Origin: an uncultured Lachnospiraceae bacterium
Lineage (GTDB): Bacteria; Bacillota; Clostridia; Lachnospirales; Lachnospiraceae
Direction: 5' to 3'
Length of the DNA stretch: 32,611 nucleotides
Assembly (NCBI GenBank): GCA_902797675.1
Contig: CADBTR010000112.1
Span: 1-32,611, forward strand
In this document: one piece after another, positions 24,007 through 32,611 of the stretch
How positions within the stretch are numbered: the stretch's first letter is position 1
How the letters are laid out: every line of letters begins with the position of its first letter
The notes under the pieces: model-generated
Database searches by the model: none
What the model saw: only the letters and a program-made list of their open reading frames with translations
What the model was told of the DNA's origin: nothing
Program-made: the position numbers and the translations under genes

Positions 24007-27000
24007 TTATTTCATCTTCGTTACATTCACTCTGCAATATAGCACTTTTCCATTTGCCTTTGCCATAATCGTTGTCGAACCCGGCTTTCTGCCGATCACA
24101 GTGCCATCTGCAGATACAGTGGCTACTCTTGCATTATTGCTGTACCACCTGATACGCTCTGTAGCTCCAAATACATCTAATACATAGGAGTCATACTGTT
24201 CAACAGTGACCTTGGAAGCGTTCAGTGCAAGGACATTCACCTGCGTCACTCCCTCTGCGCCCGATTCGGACAGACAATAAATCTCACAATTTCCCTGTCC
24301 TACCGCATTCACAACTCCATTTTGAGAAACAGTCGCAACATAAGGATCTGAACTTACCCATTCCACAGTATCGGTGGAATTGGAAGGACGCAATTTATAA
24401 CTCAGAGAACTTACCTGACCCGGAAGCAGATTCACCGTTCCGGAACTCATTCTCACACCGGTTGCCGCTACCACCGGACGGATCGTAACTTTTACGGTAG
24501 CTGTGACATTATTGCCATCCGTGGACTTTGCATAGACATAACAGATACCCGGATTTAAACCGGTGATTCCGCCATCATAATCCACCGTTGCAACAGACTC
24601 ATCAGAAGATGACCATGCAATATTCGGAATCGATGCATCTGCCGGACTCACGGTTGCCGTAACCTTTGCTGTATTACCGTTTAACATGGTCACATAAGAC
24701 GGATTTACCGTAATGGCTTTGACCGGCTTAATACAGCGGAAAGTAAGCTCCGCATATACGCCGCTGCCGTCTGCCGCAGTTGCCGTCACTGTCGCATCAC
24801 CATATCCGACCGCTGTAACCGTACCGCTTCCCGACACTGTAACCACGGAAGGATTGGAACTGGACCAGTTGATACCGGTATTTGTGGCAGATGACGGAGT
24901 AGCTGTAGCCGTCAGTCTTCTGGACTCACCGATATTGATATTTCCACCATTTCCCGTGATCTCAATCTTGCTTACAAATTCATAAACCTCAACTTCACAA
25001 CTTGCCACAAGACCTCTCTCAACGGTAGTTGCAAGAATAATGGCGCTGCCGCCTTTGATTCCCGTCACGACACCGTTGGCATCTACGGACGCCACATCCG
25101 GATCACTGGAAGTATAAGTAACGGATTTATTATCCGCATCCAGAGGCGTCACCGTCGGCGTGATCGCAAATTTCTGTCCCACATAGATTGCTTTTCCCGT
25201 CACATTCAGGGAAATTCCCGTTACAGGTTCCAGTACGATCAGTCTGCAGGTTGCAAATACGCCGGTATCCACGCTGCTCGCCGTGATCACCGCCTCTCCT
25301 GCAGCTAAAGTAGTAACTTTACCGGTAGAATCTACCGTTGCTATGGTCTTATTGGAAGATGTCCATGTAATTGCCGGATTATCCGCATTGGACGGCTGTG
25401 CCGTCGCATACAGCCAGAATTCCGTACCTTTCCGTACAGACATGCTGGAACTGCTGATGGTAACCGAAGTAACCGGCTGATAAACCTTCACATTACACAA
25501 TGCCGTAACGCCGCTGTCTACCGACTGCACAAGCACTGCCGCATTTCCACCGGCAACTGCTGTCAGCATCCCGTTATCCACCGTCACCACCGAAGTATTG
25601 GATGATACCCATGTCAATTCCTTATTTGTGGCATCTGACGGCGCGATCGTTGACGTTAGTCTGAATGTATCACCAATCTTTAATGTCACATCCGTATAAT
25701 CAAGGCTCACTGCCGTCACCGGCTGTTCAATGGCAAAATCGCAAGTTGCCACCAGATTGATGCCATCTGTTCCCCTGTCTTCTGTCTGACAGAGAATCGT
25801 TGCATTTCCCGGTTTCACAAAGGTAACAAGTCCGTTCTGATCCACCTTGAGAACAGAGGTGTCAGAGCTGCTCCATACTACATTCTTGTTGACGCCCTCG
25901 CTTTCCGGATAAATATTGTAGGACAACTGGTAACTTCCCAGCGAAAAACTGCATGTCACCTGTGATCTGGAAAGTGTGATCTGTGTCACGGGAACACGAA
26001 CATGTAACTTACAAGCAGCCACCTTCACGCCATCCAGCGTTACAACAGAGATCGTGCAATCTCCTCCGGCAACCGCAGTAACAACGCCCGCATCGGAAAC
26101 CGTCGCTACAGCCTCATCGGAAGATACCCAGCGCACTTCTGTATTATCTGCCTTCTCCGGCTCAAAAATCAACTTTAACGGATATTGCTCTCCTTTATCG
26201 ATCTCCAGCTCCGTCGGTACCAATGTAATGTTCTGTACCGGCTCATTGACGCTGACTTCACATTCCGCATACTTGCGCACGCCGTTTACTTCCTGAATCG
26301 CCTGAATCTTCGCTGTACCTTTGGATATACCGGTAATCGTCACCTTATATTTATCCGTATCGGAAAGCGTCACTGTCGCTACAGACTCATTCGAAGATGT
26401 CCATGTAACATTTGCCGTCTGATCCGTAACCAATGCCGCCAGTTCAAAAGTATCACCCACATTCATAATATGAGACGTCTCGGATACTGAGAAAGAGTCA
26501 ATGACCGTAACGGTAATTGCCGACGCATGCATACGCTGTCCGTTGATCAGTGTCCGGCTGTCAAGCGTTGCGGTAATATGTGCAACACCGCTGGCTTTCG
26601 CTGTCATAACACCCTCGGAATCGATCGTCACAATATTGGTATTATCCGATGTCCAGTTTACACCCTGCACATCTTCTTCCGACGCATTGGTCTGCAACTG
26701 TACCGTATCTCCCACCGCCGTATAAAGATCACCGTTGGTGATACCGAATGTTACCATCACATTGACGGAATCACCGAATCTGGCTGCCAATTCCGCAGCC
26801 GACATACCGGCATACGGAGAATTTATAAAATCATATTGCGGATATGCATAAATCAGCACATAACCTGCTTTTTCGCCATAAGCGTATCCGTCGGCATCCA
26901 CTTTCAGATAATTCTCATCGGCACTGACGATCTTCACATCCTTATTGGATGCCGCATTCGTGTTTCCGGTGGTAATATCCGTATAAGTCTTTGGACTGAT

Positions 27001-27681
27001 CTGTAATGTTTCCAATTTCATATTACTTGAAAACTCAATATTGGAAACCACATCAAAAGTGCAATACTGATTGTTATCCGGCGTACGGATCGTGATCGTC
27101 GCGGAACCGCCGCCCGTTGACGTTACGGTTGCCGTACCGTTTCCATCGGATACCACAGTCGCCACATTTTCATCATCCGAACTCCATTGCAGATCATTGA
27201 CCGACTTATAATTCGTGGAGATCACGGCAGTGCTGCCGATAGATTTCAAATGAACAAATCCGTCAGGCATATCATTTGTCACTGCCAGTTTGACCGTGAT
27301 CGTCACGCTGTCGCTGCGCGTCACCTCTGTACCGTTATTGTCAAATGTATAGGTTGCGGTAACCTTTGTGGTACCTGAGCCCATTGCCTGAAGATATACA
27401 TATTGTCCGGTGGTGTTGCTGACACTTACAATATTCTGATCCTCACTGTCCCATGAAATCTTCGACGTGTCAATGGAATCCACACCGCTGATGGAGGCTG
27501 CATAGTATTCCATATGCCCTACCTCCCATGCCGTGGGATTCATCTGATTGCCCGCTGTATCCGCAGACAAAACCGTAATACCTACCGAAGCAGCCATAAT
27601 GCTCGTCATCCCGATCACTGATACCACCAGAACGATCACAAGACCAAGCACTTGTTTCCAATATCTTGCTATCTGCTTCAT
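24007..27681 (-). CDS. Large secreted Big2 (bacterial Ig-like) repeat protein
   Basis: Exported 1224-residue protein built almost wholly of Ig-like repeats. It has a signal peptide or N-terminal anchor (MKQIARYWKQ then a hydrophobic run ending MAAS). I count about 13 repeats carrying the core W-x-S-x-[DN]-x-x-[VI]-x-x-V then G-x-[VA]-x-[AG]-x-x-x-G, for example WTSSNESVATV, WSSSDTSVLKV, WVSSDPYVATV, plus one degenerate unit. Repeats are about 80-90 residues apart. Such domains occur in adhesins and wall-associated proteins. The C terminus stops after the last repeat (NVTKMK) with no LPxTG, SLH or other anchor, so attachment, if any, would be by the N-terminal segment. The ATG at 27681 has AAAGGAGAGG just upstream; an ATG at 27747 is in frame but unsupported. 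Confidence 0.9.
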   Translation of the reverse strand: MKQIARYWKQVLGLVIVLVVSVIGMTSIMAASVGITVLSADTAGNQMNPTAWEVGHMEYYAASISGVDSIDTSKISWDSEDQNIVSVSNTTGQYVYLQAMGSGTTKVTATYTFDNNGTEVTRSDSVTITVKLAVTNDMPDGFVHLKSIGSTAVISTNYKSVNDLQWSSDDENVATVVSDGNGTATVTSTGGGSATITIRTPDNNQYCTFDVVSNIEFSSNMKLETLQISPKTYTDITTGNTNAASNKDVKIVSADENYLKVDADGYAYGEKAGYVLIYAYPQYDFINSPYAGMSAAELAARFGDSVNVMVTFGITNGDLYTAVGDTVQLQTNASEEDVQGVNWTSDNTNIVTIDSEGVMTAKASGVAHITATLDSRTLINGQRMHASAITVTVIDSFSVSETSHIMNVGDTFELAALVTDQTANVTWTSSNESVATVTLSDTDKYKVTITGISKGTAKIQAIQEVNGVRKYAECEVSVNEPVQNITLVPTELEIDKGEQYPLKLIFEPEKADNTEVRWVSSDEAVATVSDAGVVTAVAGGDCTISVVTLDGVKVAACKLHVRVPVTQITLSRSQVTCSFSLGSYQLSYNIYPESEGVNKNVVWSSSDTSVLKVDQNGLVTFVKPGNATILCQTEDRGTDGINLVATCDFAIEQPVTAVSLDYTDVTLKIGDTFRLTSTIAPSDATNKELTWVSSNTSVVTVDNGMLTAVAGGNAAVLVQSVDSGVTALCNVKVYQPVTSVTISSSSMSVRKGTEFWLYATAQPSNADNPAITWTSSNKTIATVDSTGKVTTLAAGEAVITASSVDTGVFATCRLIVLEPVTGISLNVTGKAIYVGQKFAITPTVTPLDADNKSVTYTSSDPDVASVDANGVVTGIKGGSAIILATTVERGLVASCEVEVYEFVSKIEITGNGGNINIGESRRLTATATPSSATNTGINWSSSNPSVVTVSGSGTVTAVGYGDATVTATAADGSGVYAELTFRCIKPVKAITVNPSYVTMLNGNTAKVTATVSPADASIPNIAWSSSDESVATVDYDGGITGLNPGICYVYAKSTDGNNVTATVKVTIRPVVAATGVRMSSGTVNLLPGQVSSLSYKLRPSNSTDTVEWVSSDPYVATVSQNGVVNAVGQGNCEIYCLSESGAEGVTQVNVLALNASKVTVEQYDSYVLDVFGATERIRWYSNNARVATVSADGTVIGRKPGSTTIMAKANGKVLYCRVNVTKMK

Positions 27682-27786
27682 ATTTCCTCTCCTTTCCACT
27701 CTGAGAATATGCGCTTTTTCCGAAACACTTTCTACATATATCGGCATTTTTCACAAAAAATTTACAGGATTTCGGTGATTTTCCGA

Positions 27787-28356
27787 CTACCCTCGTCTTT
27801 CCACCTCAAACTTTCGTTTCGTTTCCACGCAATAGAGAAGATCATTATATCTTTTTTCTATGTCTCCCTCTTCGACTGTCACATCCAGCGAAGCTGCGAG
27901 ATCGCTGACCAGCCGGTCTGTCATTCTGGGTTTCATCGCTACCAGAAGCCGTTTTTTTTCAGCCATGGAATCCGCATCCAGAAATGCGATCAGATCCGGA
28001 TTCGGTCTCTCTTCATCTTCCGGTTTTGCGATAGCAGCTTCAGCCTTTTTTACCTCCGCCGGCGTAGCCTTCTCTGTTTTTACATCCCGCTCCGTCTTTT
28101 CCTCAGAGCGGTCAGACTCTGAAAGTTCCACCTTTTCAAAACGGTAACGCTGCTTTGCATCCGGATATTTGTCATGATCCGTCTCACTCATAAACATTGC
28201 CAAAGGTCTTGCGCAAAATCCGAAGTTTCCGTAAAGTGCCTGATATACCACCAGTTCTTCCCCGGTCTCCGAATGTTTCGCAATGGTTATGATCTGATAC
28301 AATCCTCCTTTAAAATGGCGATATATTTCCTGAGGCTGTGGTTTTTTTCTGTCCAT
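27787..28356 (-). CDS. DUF1653 protein with charged linker and helical C-terminal domain
   Basis: Function unknown. The 189 residues contain a DUF1653 domain (about 9-73), a small beta-barrel-like fold recognised by YRHFKGGLYQIITIAKHSETGEELVVYQALYG and the RPLAMFM segment. A highly charged Glu/Lys linker (about 78-115) and a helical C-terminal domain (about 118-180, with DLIAFLDADSMAEKK) follow. No signal peptide, so cytoplasmic. The ATG is preceded by GGAG at 5 nt. It lies 42 nt after icd in the same direction with no clear terminator, so the two may be co-transcribed. Confidence 0.8.
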   Translation of the reverse strand: MDRKKPQPQEIYRHFKGGLYQIITIAKHSETGEELVVYQALYGNFGFCARPLAMFMSETDHDKYPDAKQRYRFEKVELSESDRSEEKTERDVKTEKATPAEVKKAEAAIAKPEDEERPNPDLIAFLDADSMAEKKRLLVAMKPRMTDRLVSDLAASLDVTVEEGDIEKRYNDLLYCVETKRKFEVERRG

Positions 28357-28398
28357 ATTGGCTCCTCTCTGACTTTCATTCCATGGAACGGTATTTCC

Positions 28399-29607
28399 CT
28401 ACAGAAGTCCCTCCAATGTCGTTCTGATCGCCTTGATAAAATCTTCGCTGTTTAATTCCGTCGGATTCTCCATTGTGGTAATAATTGCAAGATCGTGCGT
28501 CATGTTGCCTTCCTCAATAGTCTGAATGCAGGCTTTCTCAAGTTTGTCCGCAAATGTGCACAACTCGGAAATTCCGTCCAGTTCCCCGCGTTTTCTCAAC
28601 GCGCCGGTCCATGCGAAAATCGTTGCGATCGGATTCGTCGATGTCTTTTCTCCCTTTAAGTGTCTGTAATAATGTCTCTGTACGGTACCATGCGCCGCTT
28701 CATATTCATAATATCCGTTTGGCGAGGCAAGGACGGAAGTCATCATGGAAAGAGAACCGAATGCAGTCGCCACCATATCACTCATTACATCGCCGTCATA
28801 ATTTTTGCATGCCCAGATATAACCGCCTTCCGAACGGATCACTCTCGCAACAGCATCATCGATCAATGTATAAAAATATGTAATTCCCGCTTCTTCAAAC
28901 TTTCCTTTATATTCCTCATCGAAAATCTTCTGAAAAATATCCTTGAAGGTGTGATCATACTTTTTGGAAATGGTATCCTTTGTGGCAAACCACAGATCCT
29001 GCTTTGTATCAAGGGCATAATTAAAGCAGCTTCTTGCAAAGCTCTCAATGGAACCGGTAAGATTATGCTGTCCCTGAATGATTCCCGCGCCTTTAAATTC
29101 GTGGATCAATTCTCTCTGCTCTGTTCCGTCTGCGGCAGTATAGACAAGCTCTGCCTTTCCGGCACCCGGAATCTTCATCTCACTTGCCTTGTAGACATCT
29201 CCATAGGCATGTCTGGCAATGGTGATCGGCTTCTTCCAATTCTTTACATACGGCTCGATTCCCTTCACGATGATCGGTGCACGGAATACGGTTCCGTCCA
29301 ACATGGCACGTATGGTACCGTTAGGGCTCTTCCACATCTCTTTCAGATCATACTCGGTCATTCTTGCCGCATTCGGAGTGATGGTCGCGCACTTTACAGC
29401 CACGCCGTATTTCTTTGTTGCCTCGGCCGAATCAACCGTCACCTGATCGTTCGTCTTATTTCTGTATTCAAGACCGAGATCATAATATTCTGTCTTCAGA
29501 TCCACAAAAGGAAGGATCAGTTCCTCCTTGATCCATTTCCAAAGAATTCTTGTCATCTCATCCCCATCCATTTCCACCAGCGGGGTTGTCATCTTAATCT
29601 TTTCCAT
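28399..29607 (-). CDS. icd: NADP-dependent isocitrate dehydrogenase (eukaryote-type subfamily)
   Basis: Oxidatively decarboxylates isocitrate to 2-oxoglutarate in the cytoplasm, supplying NADPH and the glutamate carbon skeleton. The 402 residues match the homodimeric eukaryote-like IDH family in length and motifs: [10 protein letters not shown] at the N terminus, the isocitrate-binding SPNGTIR (94-100), the metal-binding region [35 protein letters not shown], and the NADP-binding [14 protein letters not shown] with [12 protein letters not shown]. The ATG at 29607 has GGAGG 8 nt upstream; a start 14 codons earlier is unsupported. No citrate synthase or aconitase gene is adjacent. The promoter with a palindrome between its boxes suggests repressor control. 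Confidence 0.96.
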   Translation of the reverse strand: MEKIKMTTPLVEMDGDEMTRILWKWIKEELILPFVDLKTEYYDLGLEYRNKTNDQVTVDSAEATKKYGVAVKCATITPNAARMTEYDLKEMWKSPNGTIRAMLDGTVFRAPIIVKGIEPYVKNWKKPITIARHAYGDVYKASEMKIPGAGKAELVYTAADGTEQRELIHEFKGAGIIQGQHNLTGSIESFARSCFNYALDTKQDLWFATKDTISKKYDHTFKDIFQKIFDEEYKGKFEEAGITYFYTLIDDAVARVIRSEGGYIWACKNYDGDVMSDMVATAFGSLSMMTSVLASPNGYYEYEAAHGTVQRHYYRHLKGEKTSTNPIATIFAWTGALRKRGELDGISELCTFADKLEKACIQTIEEGNMTHDLAIITTMENPTELNSEDFIKAIRTTLEGLL

Positions 29608-29642
29608 CTGTCTGTCCTCCAGGATATTAATTTCTGTATTAC

Positions 29643-29687
29643 AATTCACAGCCAGCTTTAGAATTATGACAAAAACCGCTGTGAATT
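29643..29687. promoter_or_regulatory. Inverted repeat in the icd leader
   Basis: AATTCACAGC and GCTGTGAATT, perfect 10-bp arms 25 nt apart, within the predicted 5' leader of icd. It could be an operator bound by a dimer or a hairpin in the mRNA; there is no T-run, so a terminator is unlikely. Confidence 0.5.
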
Positions 29688-29704
29688 ACAACATCTCAAT
29701 ATAA

Positions 29705-29733
29705 AGTATACCATGAACAGTCTGTCTGTTCAA
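29705..29733 (-). promoter_or_regulatory. icd promoter with palindromic operator between the boxes
   Basis: On the minus strand: TTGAAC, 17 nt, TATACT with an extended -10 TGG. The palindrome TGAACAG-ACAGA-CTGTTCA (29714-29732) fills the space between the boxes and overlaps the -35, the classic place for a repressor site. The half-sites are 5 nt apart, unlike the Gram-positive LexA box. Confidence 0.7.
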
Positions 29734-29746
29734 GCAATTTCTCGGT

Positions 29747-31033
29747 TTACAGATTCCACAGGGCATAAGCCGGAATCTTCATCTCATTTTCCTGCCAGTC
29801 CATTGTATCTGCCGTAACATAGAGAAGCAGTCCCGTTTTCTTAAGTTCTTCCTGCATATCCTGTACTTTTGTCTGCCCGTCCAGCATAAGCACCACAGAG
29901 ATCTGCTCTCCCCCGCTCCTGCACAAAAACGCCACCCCGCCTTTTTTCTCTCTCAAAAAATAATAAGGTTCTTTCATCAGTGAAGTCTGTAATTGCTGCA
30001 GCACAAACTGATGGGTATACATGCCGTTCCGATAACCGTAAAAATCCTCAGCCGTCACCAGATCTTCAAATGAAGTTTCTCCAAGGAAACTTAACAGTCC
30101 CACATCGGTCAGGAACATTTTTTCCCCGGGCGTCTTTTTCTTTTCCTTCCGGTCTGCCTCCCATTCCTTCACCACCGTCACCATCTGATGGATTTTCAGC
30201 CAGTCCAGCGCTTTCTCATAATGTTTCCTTGCGGAAAAGAATAATCTGAGTTCTTCATACTCAAAAATCTTTTCTTTGCTGTCTAACTGCTTTGGGATCG
30301 CCCTTATAAGCTCACCGGCTCTCTTTCTCATTCCTTCATCGGGAATCCTGTCAAGTTCCCTCATATAAGTCTGCACACTTTTCTTTCTCGCCTCATCCAC
30401 CGCCTTTAGATCTCTGGTGGTAAGATATGTTTTGATCACCTCCGGCATTCCGCCGGTGATCAGATAGACACTGATATATTGCTGCATTTTAAATCTCTGA
30501 GCCGGATCAAGCGGAACCTGCATCTGCGTATGAACTGCATCCACGAGGCTCTCTGCATGATTTGCGATCATAAACTCCTTTAGATTCATAGGATACAATT
30601 TATGCAATTCCACCCCTTTGACCGTACTTCTCCGACAAACCCGTTTCACATCCAGTGAGGTCACGATGCAGATATTATAATCCCGAAATTCCGCCACCAG
30701 AAACCGAATAATATCATCCGCGGTATTCTTTCCGATCCTTTCTTCATTCAAACCGTCAAATACCACAAGATCGTTTTCCTTATCCTCTCTGAATTCTTTA
30801 TATTTCATGATCACGTCATCGAAGGGATCGCGAAGCAGCACCCCGTCAAAGGAAAGTTTTCCATCGGGATTCTCCAGATCGAATACAACCATTTTTTCAA
30901 AATATTTTTCCGCAAATTCCTTAACCACTGTGGTTTTTCCCACGCCTCTCATTCCTGAGATCACCAATGGTTTTCGATCCGGCCGCTTTCTCCATGAAAC
31001 AAGCTTATCCATCAATTCCCGATACAACTTCAT
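29747..31033 (-). CDS. AAA ATPase with DUF4143
   Basis: ATPase of the AAA_14/DUF4143 group, 428 residues, function in the cell unknown. The Walker A motif GMRGVGKTT is at 27-35. The place of Walker B reads LVVFDGLNEE (Asp93), whereas most members have a DEIQ-type motif. A middle region (ITGGMPEVIKTYL) and MFLTDVGLLSFLG in the last third are typical of DUF4143. The C-terminal part (about 350-420) contains the nuclease-like YYFLREKKGGVAFLCRS and ISVVLMLDG pattern seen at the end of these proteins. It starts 13 nt after the histidine kinase stop, so it is the third gene of the two-component operon. A link to that signalling system is suggested by position only. Confidence 0.85.
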   Translation of the reverse strand: MKLYRELMDKLVSWRKRPDRKPLVISGMRGVGKTTVVKEFAEKYFEKMVVFDLENPDGKLSFDGVLLRDPFDDVIMKYKEFREDKENDLVVFDGLNEERIGKNTADDIIRFLVAEFRDYNICIVTSLDVKRVCRRSTVKGVELHKLYPMNLKEFMIANHAESLVDAVHTQMQVPLDPAQRFKMQQYISVYLITGGMPEVIKTYLTTRDLKAVDEARKKSVQTYMRELDRIPDEGMRKRAGELIRAIPKQLDSKEKIFEYEELRLFFSARKHYEKALDWLKIHQMVTVVKEWEADRKEKKKTPGEKMFLTDVGLLSFLGETSFEDLVTAEDFYGYRNGMYTHQFVLQQLQTSLMKEPYYFLREKKGGVAFLCRSGGEQISVVLMLDGQTKVQDMQEELKKTGLLLYVTADTMDWQENEMKIPAYALWNL

Positions 31034-31046
31034 CCCTTCCTTCCGT

Positions 31047-31709
31047 TTACAGACTCCATTCCGTCACAGCCGTAAATAAATTTTTCTCATAAGTCAGACT
31101 TAAAGTTCCGCCAAGATAAACGGCAATTTCTTTCGCGAGCGCAAGTCCCAATCCATAATGTCCCATTTCTCTTGATTTCTGTTTATCCATTCTGAAATAC
31201 GGCTCCGTCAAAGTTTCCAGAGGGCACAAAAACCCTTCCGTATATTGATTTTTTACCCAGATTTTCAGCTTATCCTTACTCTTTTCTGCCCCAAACAGAA
31301 TTTCTCCGCCACTGGTATACAAGAGCGCGTTTCCTGTCAATTCTGTCAAAAGCTGCCGGATTAAATATTCGTCAGAAGTCATCTCAAACCGGAAATCCCC
31401 CTCCGTCCTGATATTCTTTCCTTCCGTCCCTGAAAACTTCCCCGACTTCAATATGTATTCTACCACATCCGCGAACTGAAAACAAGTCCGGTTTCCCTCA
31501 TACCATTTTTCATGAAGCTCGTCCAGCAACTGTTTTCTGTCCACAAAATCCGCCAGATTTCTGGATAATCTTCCAACCTTTTGAGACATTTCCTTCAATC
31601 GTTCCCCTTCTGCAAAACCAAGTTCGATAAATTCCGAAAAACCACTGATCGCCGCAACGATATTTTTCACCTCATGAATGGACAATCTTGTATATTCCTT
31701 TTGATTCAT
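31047..31709 (-). CDS. Soluble sensor histidine kinase without membrane segment
   Basis: A short 220-residue kinase. It has a HisKA-like helix pair with phospho-acceptor His12 in LSIHEVKNIVAAI, and a HATPase domain with N box TELTGNALLYTSGG and G region YFRMDKQKSREMGHYGLGLALAKEIA. The N terminus has no TM and no room for a sensor domain, so the signal must come from a partner or from the cytoplasm. The gene follows an OmpR-type regulator by 38 nt, its evident partner, and precedes an AAA ATPase. Confidence 0.88.
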   Translation of the reverse strand: MNQKEYTRLSIHEVKNIVAAISGFSEFIELGFAEGERLKEMSQKVGRLSRNLADFVDRKQLLDELHEKWYEGNRTCFQFADVVEYILKSGKFSGTEGKNIRTEGDFRFEMTSDEYLIRQLLTELTGNALLYTSGGEILFGAEKSKDKLKIWVKNQYTEGFLCPLETLTEPYFRMDKQKSREMGHYGLGLALAKEIAVYLGGTLSLTYEKNLFTAVTEWSL

Positions 31710-31747
31710 TTGTATTCCGCTCCTGTGTTGTCTTTATTTATTCGTAA

Positions 31748-32422
31748 CTATTCAATTTTATATCCTACATTCCGCACTGTTTTAATATGATTTTTCTCCT
31801 CTCCCAATTTCTGTCTTAACGTTTTAATGTGCATATCCACTGTTCGGGATTCCCCCTGAAAGTCAAATCCCCATACCGCCTCCATAATTTTATCTCTCGA
31901 AAGGACAATAGCTTTGTTGATCATCAGGTATTTCAATAATTCATATTCCTTGTATGTAATCTTTATTTCCTCCCCGTTTACCGTCACAAGATGCCTCTCA
32001 TCATTTAACTGTATATTACCAACGCTCAGCATACCGCCCTGAGGCATTTTTTCTTTTCCCGTTCTCCGGATTAACGCGTTTACTCTGGCATTGAACTCCA
32101 TGACGCCGAAAGGCTTCGTGATGTAATCATCCGCGCCGGCGTCTAAACACTTCACTTTCTCGATCTCCGTATCCTTTGCCGTAACCATGATCACAGGAAT
32201 CTGTCTTGTCCTGTGACTGGACTGAAGTCCGGACAAAATCCGGATCCCGTCCTCTCCCGGCAGCATAATATCCAAAATGATCATATCCGGCAATTTCTTC
32301 GTCATTTCCTCCTTCAATCTCCTGCCGGAAGTAACAGGCACCGTATCGTATCCGTTCGTCTCAAGGGCATAGCACTCAATCTCACTGATATCCGTGTCAT
32401 CCTCCACAACATAAACCAACAT
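31748..32422 (-). CDS. OmpR/PhoB-family response regulator
   Basis: DNA-binding regulator of 224 residues. Receiver about 1-118 with acidic pocket VEDD, phospho-acceptor Asp51 (IILDIMLPGEDG), Thr in MVTAKD and Lys in ITKPFG. The winged-helix output domain spans about 125-224, with KEYELLKYLMINKAIVLSRDKIMEAVWG and the ending RTVDMHIKTLRQKLG. The start at 32422 is set by GAGGGG about 9 nt upstream; earlier in-frame starts lack one. It shares an operon with the short kinase downstream and faces another gene to the right. Confidence 0.93.
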   Translation of the reverse strand: MLVYVVEDDTDISEIECYALETNGYDTVPVTSGRRLKEEMTKKLPDMIILDIMLPGEDGIRILSGLQSSHRTRQIPVIMVTAKDTEIEKVKCLDAGADDYITKPFGVMEFNARVNALIRRTGKEKMPQGGMLSVGNIQLNDERHLVTVNGEEIKITYKEYELLKYLMINKAIVLSRDKIMEAVWGFDFQGESRTVDMHIKTLRQKLGEEKNHIKTVRNVGYKIE

Positions 32423-32480
32423 TTTTTCATCCCCTCTCATTTTTTTATAATTATTCAGCACAATTGCCGTTTGCCTTAGT

Positions 32481-32509
32481 ATCATAATCAAAAACAGATT
32501 TCCTGTAAA
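32481..32509 (-). promoter_or_regulatory. Promoter of the two-component operon
   Basis: On the minus strand: TTTACA, 17 nt, TATGAT, about 60 nt upstream of the regulator start. It is back to back with a promoter for the plus-strand gene at 32593. Confidence 0.65.
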
Positions 32510-32535
32510 GTAAATTTTATTTTTTTTACTCAGTA

Positions 32536-32565
32536 TTTACATGATGCCTTTTTATCTGATATACT
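32536..32565 (+). promoter_or_regulatory. Promoter of the right-edge gene
   Basis: TTTACA, 18 nt, TATACT with extended -10 TGA, about 27 nt upstream of the ATG at 32593. Confidence 0.55.
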
Positions 32566-32592
32566 GTTGACAAACACAAGGAGGTTTTACCG

Positions 32593-32611
32593 ATGTTACC
32601 GAAAGATTTTA
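32593..32611 (+). CDS. Start of a gene cut by the window edge
   Basis: AAGGAGG at 32578-32584, 8 nt, then ATG and six readable codons (MLPKDF). With the promoter just upstream this is a convincing gene start, but too little is present to identify it. Confidence 0.6.

Noticed and set aside
26501..27006. Plus-strand open frames inside the Big2 gene and similar antisense frames elsewhere
   Set aside because: They lack ribosome binding sites and family motifs and lie opposite well-supported genes.
24007..27681. Long repeat region as a CRISPR array or DNA satellite
   Set aside because: The periodicity comes from protein-level Big2 repeats in one open reading frame; the DNA units are diverged and have no spacers.
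29714..29732. LexA box in the icd promoter
   Set aside because: The half-sites GAAC and GTTC are 9 nt apart, not the 4 nt of the Gram-positive LexA site.

Overview
The window looks like part of a chromosome from an anaerobic, low-to-moderate-GC Clostridia, most likely a member of the Lachnospiraceae. The reasons are the strong AAGGAGG-type ribosome binding sites, the [FeFe]-hydrogenase maturation genes, several c-di-GMP enzymes, a sortase-anchored surface protein, a Big2 adhesin-like protein, glycogen synthase and a eukaryote-type NADP isocitrate dehydrogenase. This is inferred from gene content only; no rRNA or tRNA gene was seen.

Layout. Positions 1-4131 (+): the 3' part of a membrane diguanylate cyclase, an orphan TRAP-type solute-binding lipoprotein and glycogen synthase GlgA, ended by a bidirectional terminator. 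Positions 4144-12496 (-): one tightly packed operon, read right to left: hydE, hydF, a two-receiver hybrid histidine kinase, a REC-GGDEF protein, a REC-GGDEF(degenerate)-EAL protein and a stand-alone Hpt protein. Positions 12787-17769 (+): the divergent operon, with a large soluble sensor-like [FeFe] hydrogenase fused to a chemoreceptor signalling domain and a receiver, then hydG, then a membrane diguanylate cyclase and a terminator. Facing promoters for the two operons lie at 12562-12642.

Positions 17810-18012 hold no gene but carry two strong hairpins resembling an IS200/IS605 end. Positions 18073-20222 (+): a small anchored surface protein with an unusual sorting motif (IKTTG), a sortase, and a membrane protein with a natural hexahistidine tail. 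A GH43 arabinanase-like enzyme follows (20255-21598). Then come a single-pass membrane protein (-), an O-antigen-ligase-like polymerase (+), a 1224-residue Big2 repeat protein (-), a DUF1653 protein (-), icd (-), and a two-component system with an AAA/DUF4143 ATPase (-). The first codons of another + gene lie at the right edge.

The most notable content is the 4.1-17.8 kb locus. It combines all three H-cluster maturases with a hydrogenase-like sensor whose active-site loops are altered, every part needed for a phosphorelay (hybrid kinase, Hpt, three proteins with receivers) and both synthesis and hydrolysis of c-di-GMP. I read it as a self-contained H2- or redox-sensing system with c-di-GMP output. 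The domain content and gene order are visible in the sequence; the signalling wiring is inference.
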